A stretch of DNA of 64,000 bases. Origin: Chaunax sp. Z400 (lineage: Eukaryota > Chordata > Actinopteri > Lophiiformes > Chaunacidae). The notes beneath the pieces were generated by a model. The model saw nothing but the letters and a program-made list of their open reading frames with translations, did no database searches and was not told where the DNA came from. This document shows positions 11,501 to 25,900 of the stretch, piece by piece. Both the position numbers and the translations under genes were made by a program. How positions within the stretch are numbered: the first letter of the stretch is position 1; each line of letters starts with the position of its first letter. The stretch spans positions 5,902,685 to 5,966,684 of the forward strand of contig CM075193.1 in assembly GCA_037577475.1 (NCBI GenBank), given 5' to 3'.

Positions 11501-14500
11501 GGCCAGTCGCCAGGAGTATTTAAAACCTGGCCGTCTCAGTCAGCTCGCTCTCCCCATCAGCCGGCACCACGTCTTTGTTTGGTCGACTTTGGCCTTGTTA
11601 GTTTTAAACCACAACATTCTTCATCCATCATTCCACATTCAACAAACAGCAGACACACTGATATCAGAAATTTACAGACTACATCTTGTAAAGTTTACTC
11701 TTTAATTAATTTTCATTAATAAAACTGTACATTTTTGTTCTGACCATGTCCCTCCCATTTTTTTTGTCAACGCTCAAATAGTTTTTACATTGATTTCATC
11801 CCTGGTGATTTATTTATTGACTTTTATTGATCTTGAACATTTGAACACTTTCAGTTCTGCATAGTTTTGTGGTAACTTCTGTGGTAATTTTTTGTCTGTG
11901 TTGTTTCAGTTTTGCCATGAAAGGCACTTCAGGCTGCATGTTTTGCATGAAAGGTGTTATATGAATAAAACTGAACTGAGCATCCCAACTCTTTTGCAAT
12001 CAAGAGAAGAACGTGATTGACATGTGGATGGGGTTACCTCTGAGATGTGAATGATGGTTCCATTGCTAGGCCTGATGAACACTGGTCTATTGTCATTGAC
12101 ATCTATGACAGTAATGATCAGGTCTGCTGTGCCCCACAGGGGAGGACGCCCCTGGTCTGTAGCCACTACAGTCAAGTTGAAACGTTCTGAAGACTGAAGC
12201 AGACGGCGAGAACGCACCAGCCCTGTGTTTGGATCCAGGGAGAACGCATCTAAAAAGACAGACAGAAACCTGGTCATTCTTTTTACTGAAAAAATATGTG
12301 ATAAATAAGAACTACAAGGGGGTATTTACTTTAAAAAATGTTTCAGATTTTTTTGTAACAAATTGAATCATTCAGTTATGTCAGTTTGGTGACCTTACTG
12401 AGGCTTTTATTTGTGGATACCTGAATGAGGTCCCAGCATGGTGTAGAGCACCGCTCCATTTTCTCCTTCATCCAGGTCGGTAGCCCTCACTGTGATCACT
12501 GACGTGCCACTGGGCTCATTCTCAAACACGCTGGTGTTGAACACTCGCTCCGTAAAGCGTGGCCGATAGTCGTTGACATCAAGAATTGTCACCAGGACCT
12601 GACAGGCAGATGAATTATGAGGATACTTTCAAGAAGATTCCTGTTATAATCTAGAAAAGGTGCAGCATAACTAACACAGCGACAAGGACACTATCATCTG
12701 CATATCACACATTAAAAACAGCAACCGTATCAGCTTTTTAATTTTTCTTGCTCAATACAAATTTTGAGTACAATAAGCAAGGAATTTCACACTTCCTGAA
12801 ATTAAAGGTAAATTCAATGTTATTTATGTTTATGTCTGTCACACTGTGCTATGTTAAAATATCAGCTTATAAACTTTTTGAAGCCTTAACTCCCCTTGCA
12901 TCCACTTACAAATGCCATGATTTTAAACAATGTGGATCAAGGTTTTTATAAACCTAGTATCATGTTTTATATATCCTATCCGGGAAATGGGTTAATGTAT
13001 CTAGTGTTAATACAGTATATTGCTGATCCAGCAAGTGTAGGTTATTATTTATATATACTTTCACACCATCATTGACGATGGTTGACCACTGAGATCTTTG
13101 TTTCATTACAGCCAGTGATCTCTACCTGGACAGAGTTCTCTCGTCTGTTGTTGGGGCTGCCACCAGGGTTGTCACGGGCCACAGCGGTTAAAGTATAGTG
13201 ATCCTTTGTCTCTCGGTCAAGAGGAGAGAGGATGTAGATCTCGCCCTGATGTAGAGGGAGGGAATGATTAGGAAGGAAGCACAATTACTGACCGGGAATG
13301 GTGATTGCATCAAGACAGAAAGATATTTATTTGAGTGTGGTAATGGAGCATGGAGGCCAAATATGTGGATTGTCTTTACTGCACTCTAACGATTTGTTTA
13401 AACATTAACTTCCAGTTCAATGTTGACATCCAGTAGTGAGGGGGAGAAGTGTGTGGTTGTGATGAACCCAGCTGAGTGCTACTGTGTTGTTTCACTCACA
13501 GTGGATGGTTTGATGCCAAACTTGCCTTCCCCGTCTACCAGGCTGTACTCAATGGCAGCAAAGAGGCCAGAGTCAGCGTCTGTGGCGCTGACACGGACGA
13601 TAGTTGTGTCCAGGTTCACATTCTCAAATACAGGCTCCTAGAAAAAGATAAAGACACACTTTGGCTCCATGACACTGCAAGGATAAAATTATGGTATGTT
13701 TTACGGTGTTTTAATAGTGAAGCGGATCAACAAACCATCAATTTAACATGCATAGCTGGGATCAGAGGCCTGAACTATGAAGCAGAATTTGTGGTTAGCA
13801 AGGCAACTTCAGGTTTAACTCTGGGTTCTATGTGTTGTGATGCTGGTTCAACTCTTACCAGGGTACATGGCAACGTATGCTGCACACCTACACTCTAAAA
13901 CCTTTTAGGTAATGTATTTTTTTTTACAGTTTCTTTCTGTATTTTAGAATGATGGAATATCACTATAAATAATTTGCCCTTGCCTAATTTGCCCTTATCA
14001 AAACCAGCATTACATAATATAAATTATGACTTATGTTTGTAAGTGGACGATGCCTTATCCACACTTTTCCCATGATGCTCTGCTGTTATCTGTTAAGGTT
14101 TCAGTTCATCTGTAAAGGCATTCTCTAATCACATAGAGTGATCAAAATGTGTAAAAGCACAGCCTACTAACCCGAACATCATTATCATTCAGAGAAGATC
14201 CCAGAGCCCAGAGTTCAGATTGTGAGGTGGACTCCTGGAATAGCTCCCCTTAATTCTGATTTGTCTGTTAATATTGTTTTCAGTACCTGATATGCAGGTT
14301 GAAGGAAGACTGGGTTGTTGTCATTCACATCCACAATGCGCAGAAAAACTGGCAGCTCAGCTATCCGGGGAGGAGAGCCATGATCCTGGGCCCGAATCGT
14401 GAAATTGAGCCACTGTACCTGCTCGAAATCCACCGTCTGGTTGGCTACAATCTTACCTGAAAAATTAGTGACAGTGATAGTTACAGAAATCTTTACATGA

Positions 14501-17500
14501 CATAAAGCAAGGAACAGCATAATTAATGTTACTTTGGAATTTTTTTCTTTTTTTTAATAAAACAGAAATTTACTTTATATTTACAGTGTTGGAGAATTTA
14601 AGCCTGCAGTGTGCAGCAGGTAGTTTAGGTGTGCTGGTGGTCATACCAATAGAAGGATCCACCAGTCTAACGTATCCCCCACGGGGGAGGTGGAGCAGCT
14701 GGTAGATGACCTGGCCGTTGGGACCTTTATCCGGGTCTACAGCTGACACTGACAGCAGCGTCGTGCCTGGCTGAGCTCCTTCTAAAATCTTCTCCGTAAA
14801 GTTGGACACTCCGAAGGGCCGAAAACGTGGGGCATTGTCATTTACATCCAACACGTTGATGGTTAGTCTCGCTAGAGAGAAGAATATAATGTGAAGAGAG
14901 ATACGAAATTACAATTTTAAAAAAACAAACTGAATGCAGATGAAAATGAAGAGAAGCTCCATGTTAGAACTAAACCTTACCATTGGGAACGCTGCCTGAT
15001 TTGTCAATGACCTCACTGGCATTGTCGTGGACGGACACAATGATCTCAAATGTGGCTACCAGCTCTCTGTTGAGAGGGTTACGTACAAATACTGCACCTG
15101 AAAAGTCACCGAAACAATACAGTAATACTAATTATTATCCTACATGTAAGACATAATTCATTCTGTCTATTAATATATCTAACATTTATCAGAATCAAAC
15201 TCTGAAGATCAAGTTGCTGAATACGGCTCCATCTCTCACCAGTATGCAAATCAATGCCAAAGGACTCCTGCAGGCCATCTACTGGTTTGTTCCCATCATC
15301 CTTTGCCTCTACTGAGATGATGTAATACTCCAGCCGGGGATGTAGATCAGGGTCTTCAGCAGTCAGCGTTGCCACCACCACACCAGGTGGTGTGGACTCG
15401 TTGACGTTTATCATGGTCACAGGCTCTATGAAACGTGGCCGAGAATCGTTCACATCGTCCAGGATCACTGTCAGCGTGGCTGTGCCCGACATGGGTGGGG
15501 TGCCACGATCTGTTGCCATGACGACCAGGCGGTAGGACCCACGGTCTTCTCTGTCGAGGGTGGTGTTGCCCACGAGGACCGCTCCAGAGAGTGAGTCAAC
15601 CACAAAGCGGTCCTGAGCGCCACTTTCCAGCCGATACATCAGCCAGCCGTTAGAGCCAGAGTCAGCATCGGCAGCAGACAGCTGAGTCACCACCACGCCT
15701 AAAAGAGGCAAAGGGATGACTGAGTGGTGAATGTACTTTAAATACAAGTCATGTTCTTCCCAGCCTGCTCATATACACAGATCATTAGACAAAAGCTAAC
15801 CAACACACCAGTTGGGCTGTTCTCAGGGAGTCGAACGCTGAAACTGGATGGGCTGAAGACAGGAGGGTTGTCATTCTGGTCGAGGATGGTAACTGTGAGA
15901 GGGACGCTGCTGTTTAAACCTCCTATGTCCTCCCCAACCAGAAACAGCTCTACCCGAGGCTCCTGAAACGCCTCACGGTCCAAATCTGCCCCCTGACGGA
16001 CACGAATCACACCTGGAGGGAGATTCAGACACACAAAACAGTTGAAGTGTAGTCTTTTAAACTTCTCCCTCTGTTTACTTGCTGAGGAGTCATAATGTTA
16101 CCAGTTTTGGCATCCACAGCAAAGAGATCCACCCTGGCTCCCAGTAAGCGATATTTCACCACAGCATTGGGTCCGATGTCTTTATCCTCAGCCAGAACGG
16201 GTCCATTTAACACTGTTATAGTACTGCCTACAGGGCAGACAGAGATAAACAGAGGGACAGGCGGAGAAGAAAAGTGATCACCGTCGGGTTCGATTTTTTT
16301 TTTTTAACACTAAGCCACCAAACTTTACTGTCTTTGTCTTTCTGCCTGTGATAAGGGCCAGGAGACACTGGTAAAATGCTGCTGTCAAGCCTCTGATATC
16401 TCTGATGAGCTATGATTCATATTCTGCATTCAAATAATGAAATGGACTGCTCAATATAGGCCATATGTAAATAAACTGAGAAAGTGGTGACAGTGTTGCA
16501 GACAGGGTTTTGGCGTGATTCTCTGTACTGCAGTTACAGATTGCCTCCCCTCAAGGGAAAACAGAAGGATAGGCACACCAGCATGAGCGCTACCTGCAGC
16601 AGAGTTCTCTGTGATCTCAGCCCTGTAGCTGGTTCTGGTGAATATGGGCCTGTTGTCATTCTCATCCAGAATGGTGATCACCAAGAGGTCCGAGTCCTGG
16701 TGGTGTGAGACAAAACATAGAGGAAGAAGAAAGAATTATATCAACAAAAGATGATTGCAGTATAGAGATGAAAATCAAAGAGAGGAGGAGAGGAAACTAA
16801 GTTGATCAGACCCTCAGAGAGGAAAAATGGAATCAGGGCAGACAGGATTATCAGTTGTTCAGAAACCACCAGGCTGCAGCCACAGAGCTGATGGAAAGAA
16901 CAGCTTCTCACTCACACTTAATCCACTTGTTTTACAACTTCTCATGCTCTCATAATTATTTTAAATAGATGGTGTGCACGAGGGTCTTATTAGGCTGATA
17001 AACGACGCACAGGCTCATAAAACTGAGCAAATAAAAACTGCAATTGTGTCTAAATGCGGGACAGATTTTCAGCCTGAATCACCAAAGGCCTGCATAAAGA
17101 AAGGTATTCTATAAATTCATGGAACTTAACTGGTGTGCTGTGTGGGCTGCATGCAGCTCATTCACACTGGCTATAAGATTTTTGGGGAATAAGGTCTTTA
17201 AACTCTAAATTGTTCAATTTTGTTGTCATTTAAGGATGCCATTGTGCAAAACTGCTGATAATACGTAAAATTTGTGAATGTTGTTATGATGAATTACTCA
17301 AAACTGACTCCAAAAGATAAAAGTCGTTACGTCTGTGGCAGTGATTTATGACTGTTTCTGTCTTCTGTGAAAGAACGAGTGTGGAAACGTGCAAATGCTT
17401 GCAGTGGTTCTGCACAGGAGACAGAGATTACCCTGCGAGCGATGCGGGAGTTCTCCGGATTGTCTTTGACAGTGATGGTGAGTCTGTACTCAGCCACTCG

Positions 17501-20500
17501 CTCTCTGTCCAGTGGTCTGTTCACCTGCACCACACCTGTCTGACAGACACACAGAGGAAGAGATAAGCCACACATTACCCTTTTAAACCTGCCTATTACC
17601 ATTCCACACCATCCCTTTATCTCACCGTGTCATTGATATAGAAGGCTCCATCCCGGTTGCCGGCTGTGATGTTGTAAGTGAGCAGCGCGTTGCGTTCGCT
17701 GTCTGCATCTCGCGCTCGGACTCTCGCCACAGAAGTGTGAATGGATGCTCCTTCGCTCACACTGGTGTTGTAAGGAAGGTTCAGGAGGACTGGGTCGTTG
17801 TCATTGATGTCTCGGACCTGGACACCCACCACCACCTGAAGGAAACACGTTAAAGACATCACATTTGAATCCATCAAAAAATATGAATTTTGGCAGCTAT
17901 TGAAAAACTCCTGCAGTTGCAGTTGCATGTAGGAGCTCATTGGTTTCTGTGGTGGTGTTTATTTCTGCGAGCATCTCCTCAGATGCGGCTTTGCCAGTGA
18001 GCCTAGGGAGTCGTCCTCTGGGGTTTAGTTTGTCCACATGGTATCATCTTCAACACTGCTCTCCTCTATTGATGCCTATTTTCCACTGCTTGGTTGTGTT
18101 GTGATAGTAGCTTCCTTTTCCATTTCTCTCACTCATATTCTTCTCATATTAGCCTGGGGACCCTCACTGGAGGCTTCCTCTGACCAGGACTCGAACCAAC
18201 AACCTTGGTGTTATAAAGGCAACGTCTAATACCGCTATGCCATCCAGCTATGTGTGTGTATGAGCTCATATGATACCCACACATGGTAATACGAGATTTT
18301 AAAGTTATGGATCTTCTGTTCTTGTGTGCTAAAGACAAGTCGGGACACCGCTTTATTTGAACGGCCACAAACACGATGAAGTCATGAAAAAGTAATGTTT
18401 CATTAATCATTTCATTAATCAGTCAACAGATGACGTGCTCTGCTGTGACTGCTCAGTGTTTTTGGTTTGTCCCTTTAATTGCAGACTCACCTATGAAGAA
18501 GACATGAACATCATTAATAACCCAGGAATCATGACTGAAATACCTTAGCTGTTGCACTGATTAATTATCTTGTGTTAAGTAATTCTAATTAACTAACTTG
18601 TTACTGCATTAAGTCAAGCATGAGATACAATTAATACACGTACATTATTCATAGTTCAAGTTCATAGTTTATCATGCTTTTTCATGCATAACTCATGTAT
18701 TCTTCCCATAAAGCATTACCAGCATGCTTAAATGTTAACATGCATGAAACAGTACATGTATAATCATGACCTATGCAACATTTACAGACTGAGTAGTGCA
18801 GTTTGTGAGGGTGGTATTACTTTTAGGTGTGTCTGTCGTGTACAACCTCACACACCGTTCTATTCATTGTTTGTGAATAAGTCTACAGTATGTGCTTATT
18901 TTGCATGGAAGACAAATCACAGCAGAGAAGAAGAAGTTGAAGAGGTCATGGTAGGAGCATGCTCCCGCTTCGGGATGTGTGTGCGTTGGTGTAATAAAGG
19001 CCCACCGAGCTGTTGCGAGACGGGGTCCCCAGGTCTCGGGCTGTGACGGTGATGTTATAGAAGGGAGTTGTCTCTCTGTCCAGCTCTACGTCCTTCCTCA
19101 CCCGGAGCTCCCCCTCAACTGGAGAAACCATGAACTCATCTGGCAGAGCAACAGAGGAAGACGCTCAGTGACACATTTAACAGGATTTAAAAATCAATCA
19201 CTCTCTTGACTGAACAATGTGGTACTAACTCTGGTGATCTCCACCGGTGATGCTGTACTCCACTTTGCCATTGAGGCCAGAGTCTTCATCGCTGGCTCTC
19301 AGAGTACAGACCCGAGGTCCTGGCTGGCCCTCAGTCACCTCAAAGGGTCCCTCATAGGCTCTGGGGAAAGTGGGTGTCACGTCGTTCACATCTAGAACAT
19401 TTACCAGCACCTGGAAAGAGAGGGAGAGGGAGAGGGAGGTTTTAACACATCTCCTATGAGACAGGTGACTGATTGTGACATGTACTGTACGTGTTTCAGA
19501 ATAGGATGAACACCAAAAACTAAAAAAGCTATCAGTAATGTGATTTACCACGTGCTGCTTTACACATGTCTGGTTCCTTCTGTATTGTGAATACATTTTT
19601 AAAGGTAAACTTCCAGCAATTTTTCCAAAACCGATGAGCTTATGGTGAGCTGTTGTGTGTCTGTTAGTGTGGAGGTTCAATGAGAGAAACAAGACATTAA
19701 ATTGCGTTGATGAGAAAGAGATCTATGTGAGGTTCGCTGTGACTTTTCACGACCAAAATCTAATCAGCTCATGTTGATGTTTAAGCCACACAAGAAATTA
19801 ACTTTGTGTTATTGAAATATCCATTCACTAGAATGGGATTGATGACAAATCAAACACAAACCATATGCGTCTGATTACACCTATCGCCTGCACAAAGGTG
19901 TACAAATTCAGGTATATCACCTGTAATCACTTTGTTCCATGTCTGTGTACAGTATGGAAGAAATCTATTAGGGCCCCAACTCAGAAATATCAGTCTCTTT
20001 TTTTTATCCTTGAATCTTAAGTCATTTTTTCATTCAATTTCTTCATTTATAAAATAAAAAGCAAAAAAATGTCAGAGTTAATGAAATCATGTTACTTGTC
20101 TTGCAAAAGAACAAAGGTCAAAAGCAGTTAGATTGACTTCTATATAAAAACAGCAACTCCTCACTTTGGTGGAGCTGGATACAACAAATGTTTGGCATTC
20201 TTGCTTCATAAATTACCTTAACTGGTGAACGACCAGAAGAACTGACGACTGATTTTCTGTTTATTGACTACTCAGCTAATCAACCAATCATTTCAGCTCT
20301 TAAATGTTAATTATGATTAGTGAAAATAAATCTTTTGCATGTTTACCGTTGTACTGGATGTCAAGCGAAGTGCAGGATTTGGACACTGGTCCGTAGCTGT
20401 GACAACCAGTGCGTAGTGTCCGTTACTGATCTCGAAGTCCAGCTCCTTTACAGCCGTAATCCTCCCCTAAATGCACACATCATACACAGAAAGTAAATGC

Positions 20501-22851
20501 GGGTTTTTTTTTTTAGTTGCTTTAAATACTAAAGTAGAACAGTAGTCACATCTCACCGTGATGCTGTTTATACGAAAGGTCTGGATCAGGTTGCCCTTAG
20601 CGATAGCGTATCGCAAGGTGCCGTTCAGACCCTCGTCTGGGTCGATGGCCGTTACCGTGGCAATGGTGGCTCCCACTGTGTCCGGTCCCTCGCTCAGCAC
20701 TGTGACATACTCCTCCTCGGGGAACTCTGGGGCGTTGTCGTTCTCATCCACAATGTGGACGTAGATGGTGGTTGAGGTCTGCATGAGAAACAGATATAAG
20801 GAAACATTTACAGTTGTATCTACTATTTATGGCTTATTGTGTTAAACTTAACTGACAATGTATAATTCACTCCCAGCACGCAGTGTCGGCTGGGCCTGCA
20901 AGTGAGGCTAAATTTGGCCTCGTAGTCTTGTAGAGATCTTCTGATCCAGGATGCTGCTGAACCAGTACTGACCAGAAATAATATCACAGATCACATTTCT
21001 CTGCACTGGTTCTCTGTAAAAATCCAGAATAGACTCAAAAAAATCTTGTTCCTCACATATAAAGCACTTAATGGTCAGGCACCAGCATATCTTCAAGAGC
21101 TTACACTGTATTACCCGACTAGAAAGCTACTCTCAGAGATGCATAATGGTTATGTGGTCCTTACCCAACCACATGATGGTTTTTCCTCACCACTGTGACG
21201 GAGTGATTGCTCATGGGGAATGTTAGGTCTCTTTAAAATATAGAACACGATCTGGTCCTGCTCTATGTGGAAAGTGTCCTGAGATAACATGTCTTGTGAT
21301 TTGACTTGACTCGTCCATTTATATTTATATTTTGGAGTGACGGCTCATCATATTAGAAAGCTATAATCCCAAATCAGGACTGACTCTACTTGAGGATCAA
21401 GCCAACAACAAAACAATATAGTCCACTAATCACTGTTTGTTATTCTAATAATGACTACAATATCTTGTCAATCATCAATAATTTATGTAAACACTCTTTG
21501 CCTCACAATACAACCACTCCTACGCTTTTACTAGTGTCTCTATTAATGCTTTCTGCAAGAGAGGAACCATTAAGGTTTTACTGTCCTTGGATTCAGGGTC
21601 CAGTCAGCATCAGAGAACGGAACGCACCAGAAAATGTGTGCTTTGTTCCAGACAGAAGGAAAAAAAATGTCTGAAAATAGGAAGAGAATATAAATAGTAA
21701 GTGAAGTGAAGAGATGACACTGCAAGGTAGCCAAAAGTTTTTATTCCTTATTGTTTCATCTACTCTGGAGAAAATCTAAGATGTAAGTGAAGTGGAAGAA
21801 AGTCAGCAGTGCATCCTGAAAGAGACTACTTCAGAAAACCACTGACAGATTCTGATGCATTAGCAGAAGCATCACTGTGGGGAATAAATGCAGTGTGTTG
21901 AGTCAAGTCCTGCTGCATGAGTCAGCTTCTGAAGAGATGGAGCGACTGACTGAAGCCTCCGGCTGTAGCGTTTAAGGTGGCGATGGAATTTCACAATATT
22001 GTGATTTCAGCTGTAACACATGTATGTGTGTGTGTGTTTGTGTGTGTTAGAGAGCTAACAATTACAAATAATTAGGATAAAAGATGAAATACAACAGGTT
22101 TAAACCAGCACAGCAACTTTATTAGGTTTTTTTTGTTTTTTTGGCAGCATTGGTTTATCTGTCTTGTTAACAGGATTACTCAAAAATATATGATCAGACT
22201 TTGATTACATTTGTTTTGGAGAGTTATGGTACAGCCCAAGGAACAATGTATTAGATTTTGGTGGTGCTGCAGTGGTGCATGGAAAACATTCCTATACCCA
22301 CCTCCTCACTTTGTTCATGGTGGAGAATAATAATACTACAGACTTCCAATTAGAATCAAACTGTAGCTGAAACTGTTCTGATTCAGTTTGGTGTCAATTT
22401 TGACCAATCTCCAAAAGTTAGCGCTCGATCCGGAAGAAGATCCCCGTCTGTGAAATACTGCTTTTCTCGATGAACTATTAAACTAATAATGATACCAATA
22501 TGATTCTAAATTCTAGGGGTAGGGTTTCACGGTCTAGGAGTCACATTATGAAAGTCAAACTCTCATGGGACTGTTGGTTTTAAGTGCAATGACATAATGG
22601 AGGAAACTGAGCTGCCTTGGTGGAGGTTTCCACTGTAATAACATTAATGCAGCTCCATAATGTCTTTCATTAGACCTCCCCAGTGTTGTAAATGCTATTA
22701 AAAAAAACATACATCTGTAACAAAGGCTTGCTTTTCATCATTTAAAATTTTTAACACCAGGAGGACGTTATAAAAGTGGTTGATTTTAGCGGGGTAACGG
22801 TTTTTGTGCACTTTATTGATACTTCATCGCTGTTGCACTGACGGGGGTGGG

Positions 22852-22910
<59 letters not shown>

Positions 22911-25900
22911 AACAGAGAGAGAGAGAGAGGAGGGGGAGGAGCGCTTTACCTCTGTATCACGTTGCTTCTACAGAGTTTGAAGCAAATAGTTTGGGGACGA
23001 AGTGACAAGGAGCTGAAAACCATCTCTGTCTGTTGGTGCACGGTTTTAAAAATTAAAGTAAACTAAAAGCAGCTCGTAGCTTTAGTAGAGAGAGAGAGGC
23101 AGACAGACATGGAGTGGGGATTACCCTGTCCGGCATCAGTCTGGGGAAAGAAAACCGGAGTTTGGATTTACTCTGTTCTGTTTTACATGGCTGGAGGTAA
23201 GCACGAAAAGCAAAACACTCTGACATCTTTCCTCCTAACAGCTGATGTTTAAATGGCTCCTCTCTCCCTCCCAACTGGGTTTAAACCAGCTGACAACTTT
23301 AATTAGTGACCAAAATGACTGAAGTCACTGACGGGGAGCAGTGCTGTCTTTATTTTTTTTTTCCAGCTCGGAAAGTGATAAAATCCTGGAGTTTTAGTGT
23401 AGTAAAAAGCATTAACTTCCAAGAAGAGGTTCATTCAGACATAATTAAGACACATTAACCTCTAATAATGCGCGTTAAGGTCCATAAGGGTGTCAGAAGA
23501 CCGCTGTGACGTTTAAATGACATGAGGCATGATGTAACCTGTAACTTCGGTCTGTTTTAAAGTCTTCTAGACTTGTTTTCTTTTTTTTAAATCTGAGCAC
23601 ACATGTGCCTTTAAACCGCGACCTTGACGTAAACCACCATCTCTGCAAACACTTTTGGGATAAAGACAGATCCTTAAAACCTTCTCAGGCTTGTTGTTGT
23701 TGCTGCTGCTGTTCTGAGACAGAACATCTGGTGTAAATCCCTCCCGTGGGATGAAGCGGTGCGTAAAAAATACCTTTTACTAACTCTTGGTGACAACTTG
23801 AACAGTTGTGGTTGCGGCTCGCTAAAATATCCAGAATTGTGCAAAACCTTTAAAATGTAGATGAGAGAAACGAGTGAGATGAGTTTCTGACCTTTATCTC
23901 TTATCTTTATCAGTTTAACCCCTGCCTGAACTCAATGTTGAGACATTTTCAGGTAAATTCCATATATATTCATAGGAGCTGTAATAAAAATGCAGGCATG
24001 TATATATATAGTATATATATTTTAACTTTGGTTTTGCTTGACGTTTAGACAACTGATGCCAGAGCAGCTGCTTCACTCCATGCATCCCTGCAGAGGTTAT
24101 CAGTTTTGGGCTTTAGGATTCGTTCTGTTTGGATCCGCTCTTATGATAAGACTTTTAAAGTAAACTTTACTGAACTTAGGCTGATGCCAAGGCTGACAAT
24201 ATTGTCAGCCTTGTGCATAGTGTTCTCCCCTCATCCCTGTTATGTCTTCCTTGTTCATAAGTTTCCTCCTTTCAGTCTGAAATGAAAACATCTGTTTGTG
24301 CCTCTGCCAATGATGGGTTACTCTTCCCCAAAACATGACAGCACCTAAACAGAGCGATGTCAGAGCCTCTTTAAGCATTTAAATCCCTATGCAGGACAGT
24401 GGCACAGTCAAAAATGGTGGATAAACTCCACAGGATGTGAGCATTCACTCTTTCTCTGTCTGATCTCGACGCTTGTGTTGTGGATTGATTTCCTGTTCTG
24501 AATAAATAAGTCATTTTTAGGGTGTCGTGACAAAAATGGTCTCCAGGATGGATCTCATCAGCAAAAACAGACCTGACGGAGGAGAGACTGTCAGGGGATG
24601 TGTTGACGTGCAGCAGCTGTGCATGTGCATGAGTAATAAGACGACATTGGAGGAGGGAGGGGGGGCATCTTTTGTCCTTCTGTGATTTTGTGGATGTCAT
24701 GAAGGTCTTTCAAACATCTGTAGCTGAAGTCTGATGTTTCATATGCAGCAAGTATGACAAGTATTAAAAATTCCCAGAATACAAGTAGCTGTCATACTTC
24801 CAGTAAACATACTGTATGTCTCCCACACTGGTGAGTCTCTGAACAGACCAAGGATACAGCCTTGACTCTGCTTCTGGTCACACTAACAAACACAGCAGCT
24901 CACATGTTTTGGTCTGTAAAGGTTTAAAATACTTAACTGTAACCACACTTTAAAGTGGAAAACAGACAGATAGAGGAAACATGCAAGTGAGACGATAACA
25001 ATAATTAATAATTCATTCAATTGTTTTGCTGTTTCAAAAGCACAAAAGGCCCAGATACCCTCTCAAAATTTGAATCATTGCAGAAGTTTAATGAAAAAAG
25101 GATGTCGTAAATACGTTTACAAAACCGTCACGATTACACAACCTTTTAGAAACGCAGCTAAATGTGTGAAGTAAATTCAGAGGAAGTGCTTTACGTAAGT
25201 TTATTGCCATAAGATTATCATTAAAAGTCATGGATCTCTGAACAAGGTGACCTGCATCAGTGACCCATAACCACTTCCTTTTACGTTGAAGTAGATCGGC
25301 CGCATTTTAACACTTCCTGTTGCTGAAAACATGCATGTGTTAATCTAGAAGCTTTGACTGGAACTTTCTGCGTGTGTGTGTGTGGAGGGGCTAATCTGCG
25401 ATCCTCCCGCTGGTTTCATTAACGCCCTGTAATGGGTTGGATAATGATTACCATTACAGTAGGTGTGAAAAAGGAAGGGGTGTTGGGGGGGCGTTGTACA
25501 AACACAGGTAGAGACCTCATGCCAGTAAAAGGAGACCAGATTTACCAGTAGGGTATGTTCAGTGAGTTAGCACCTCTAACACAAAAGAGTAGTCAAATAT
25601 ACGCCCAGAAGTATTTCAGATACTTAAACCTAAATTTAAGTTGATATTAAAACATGCTTAATTTATCCACATGGTCTAAACTGCATGTCTGAAAGCCTTC
25701 AGAAGCAACATGTCCCAAACAGGTGGCATTCAAGCTTAAAACAAAGAGGGCCTGTTACTGGGCCCTGAGGGACTATCAGGATCCTGAGAACAGAAATCAG
25801 AGATGGTTGGTCAAAATGGTCTTGATGTCTGTTGTATACAAGTGACAGAAAATCCTGTTTGTACCAGACATGAGGCAACGCTTGCCTTCTGTTTTTATCT

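Larger units (their letters stand above)
11048..12037 (-). other. cdh23 intron rich in repeats
   Basis: Non-coding. 11280-11400 resembles a common fish repeat (ttcatgaaatttggtggaa). 11408-11760 has LTR-like layout, and 11815-11985 is a LINE/SINE-type 3' tail. Confidence 0.5.

Noticed and set aside
16213..16223. Longer form of cdh23 exon w31 using the outer acceptor
   Set aside because: The added 11 nt bring an in-frame stop. The inner acceptor restores the conserved VLNGPVLAED reading.
18150..18250. tRNA gene
   Set aside because: Box A and box B are good, but the stems do not pair as a working tRNA would. A tRNA-derived SINE is more likely.
22856..22930. CRISPR-like or tandem coding repeat
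   Set aside because: It is a simple GA microsatellite without spacers.
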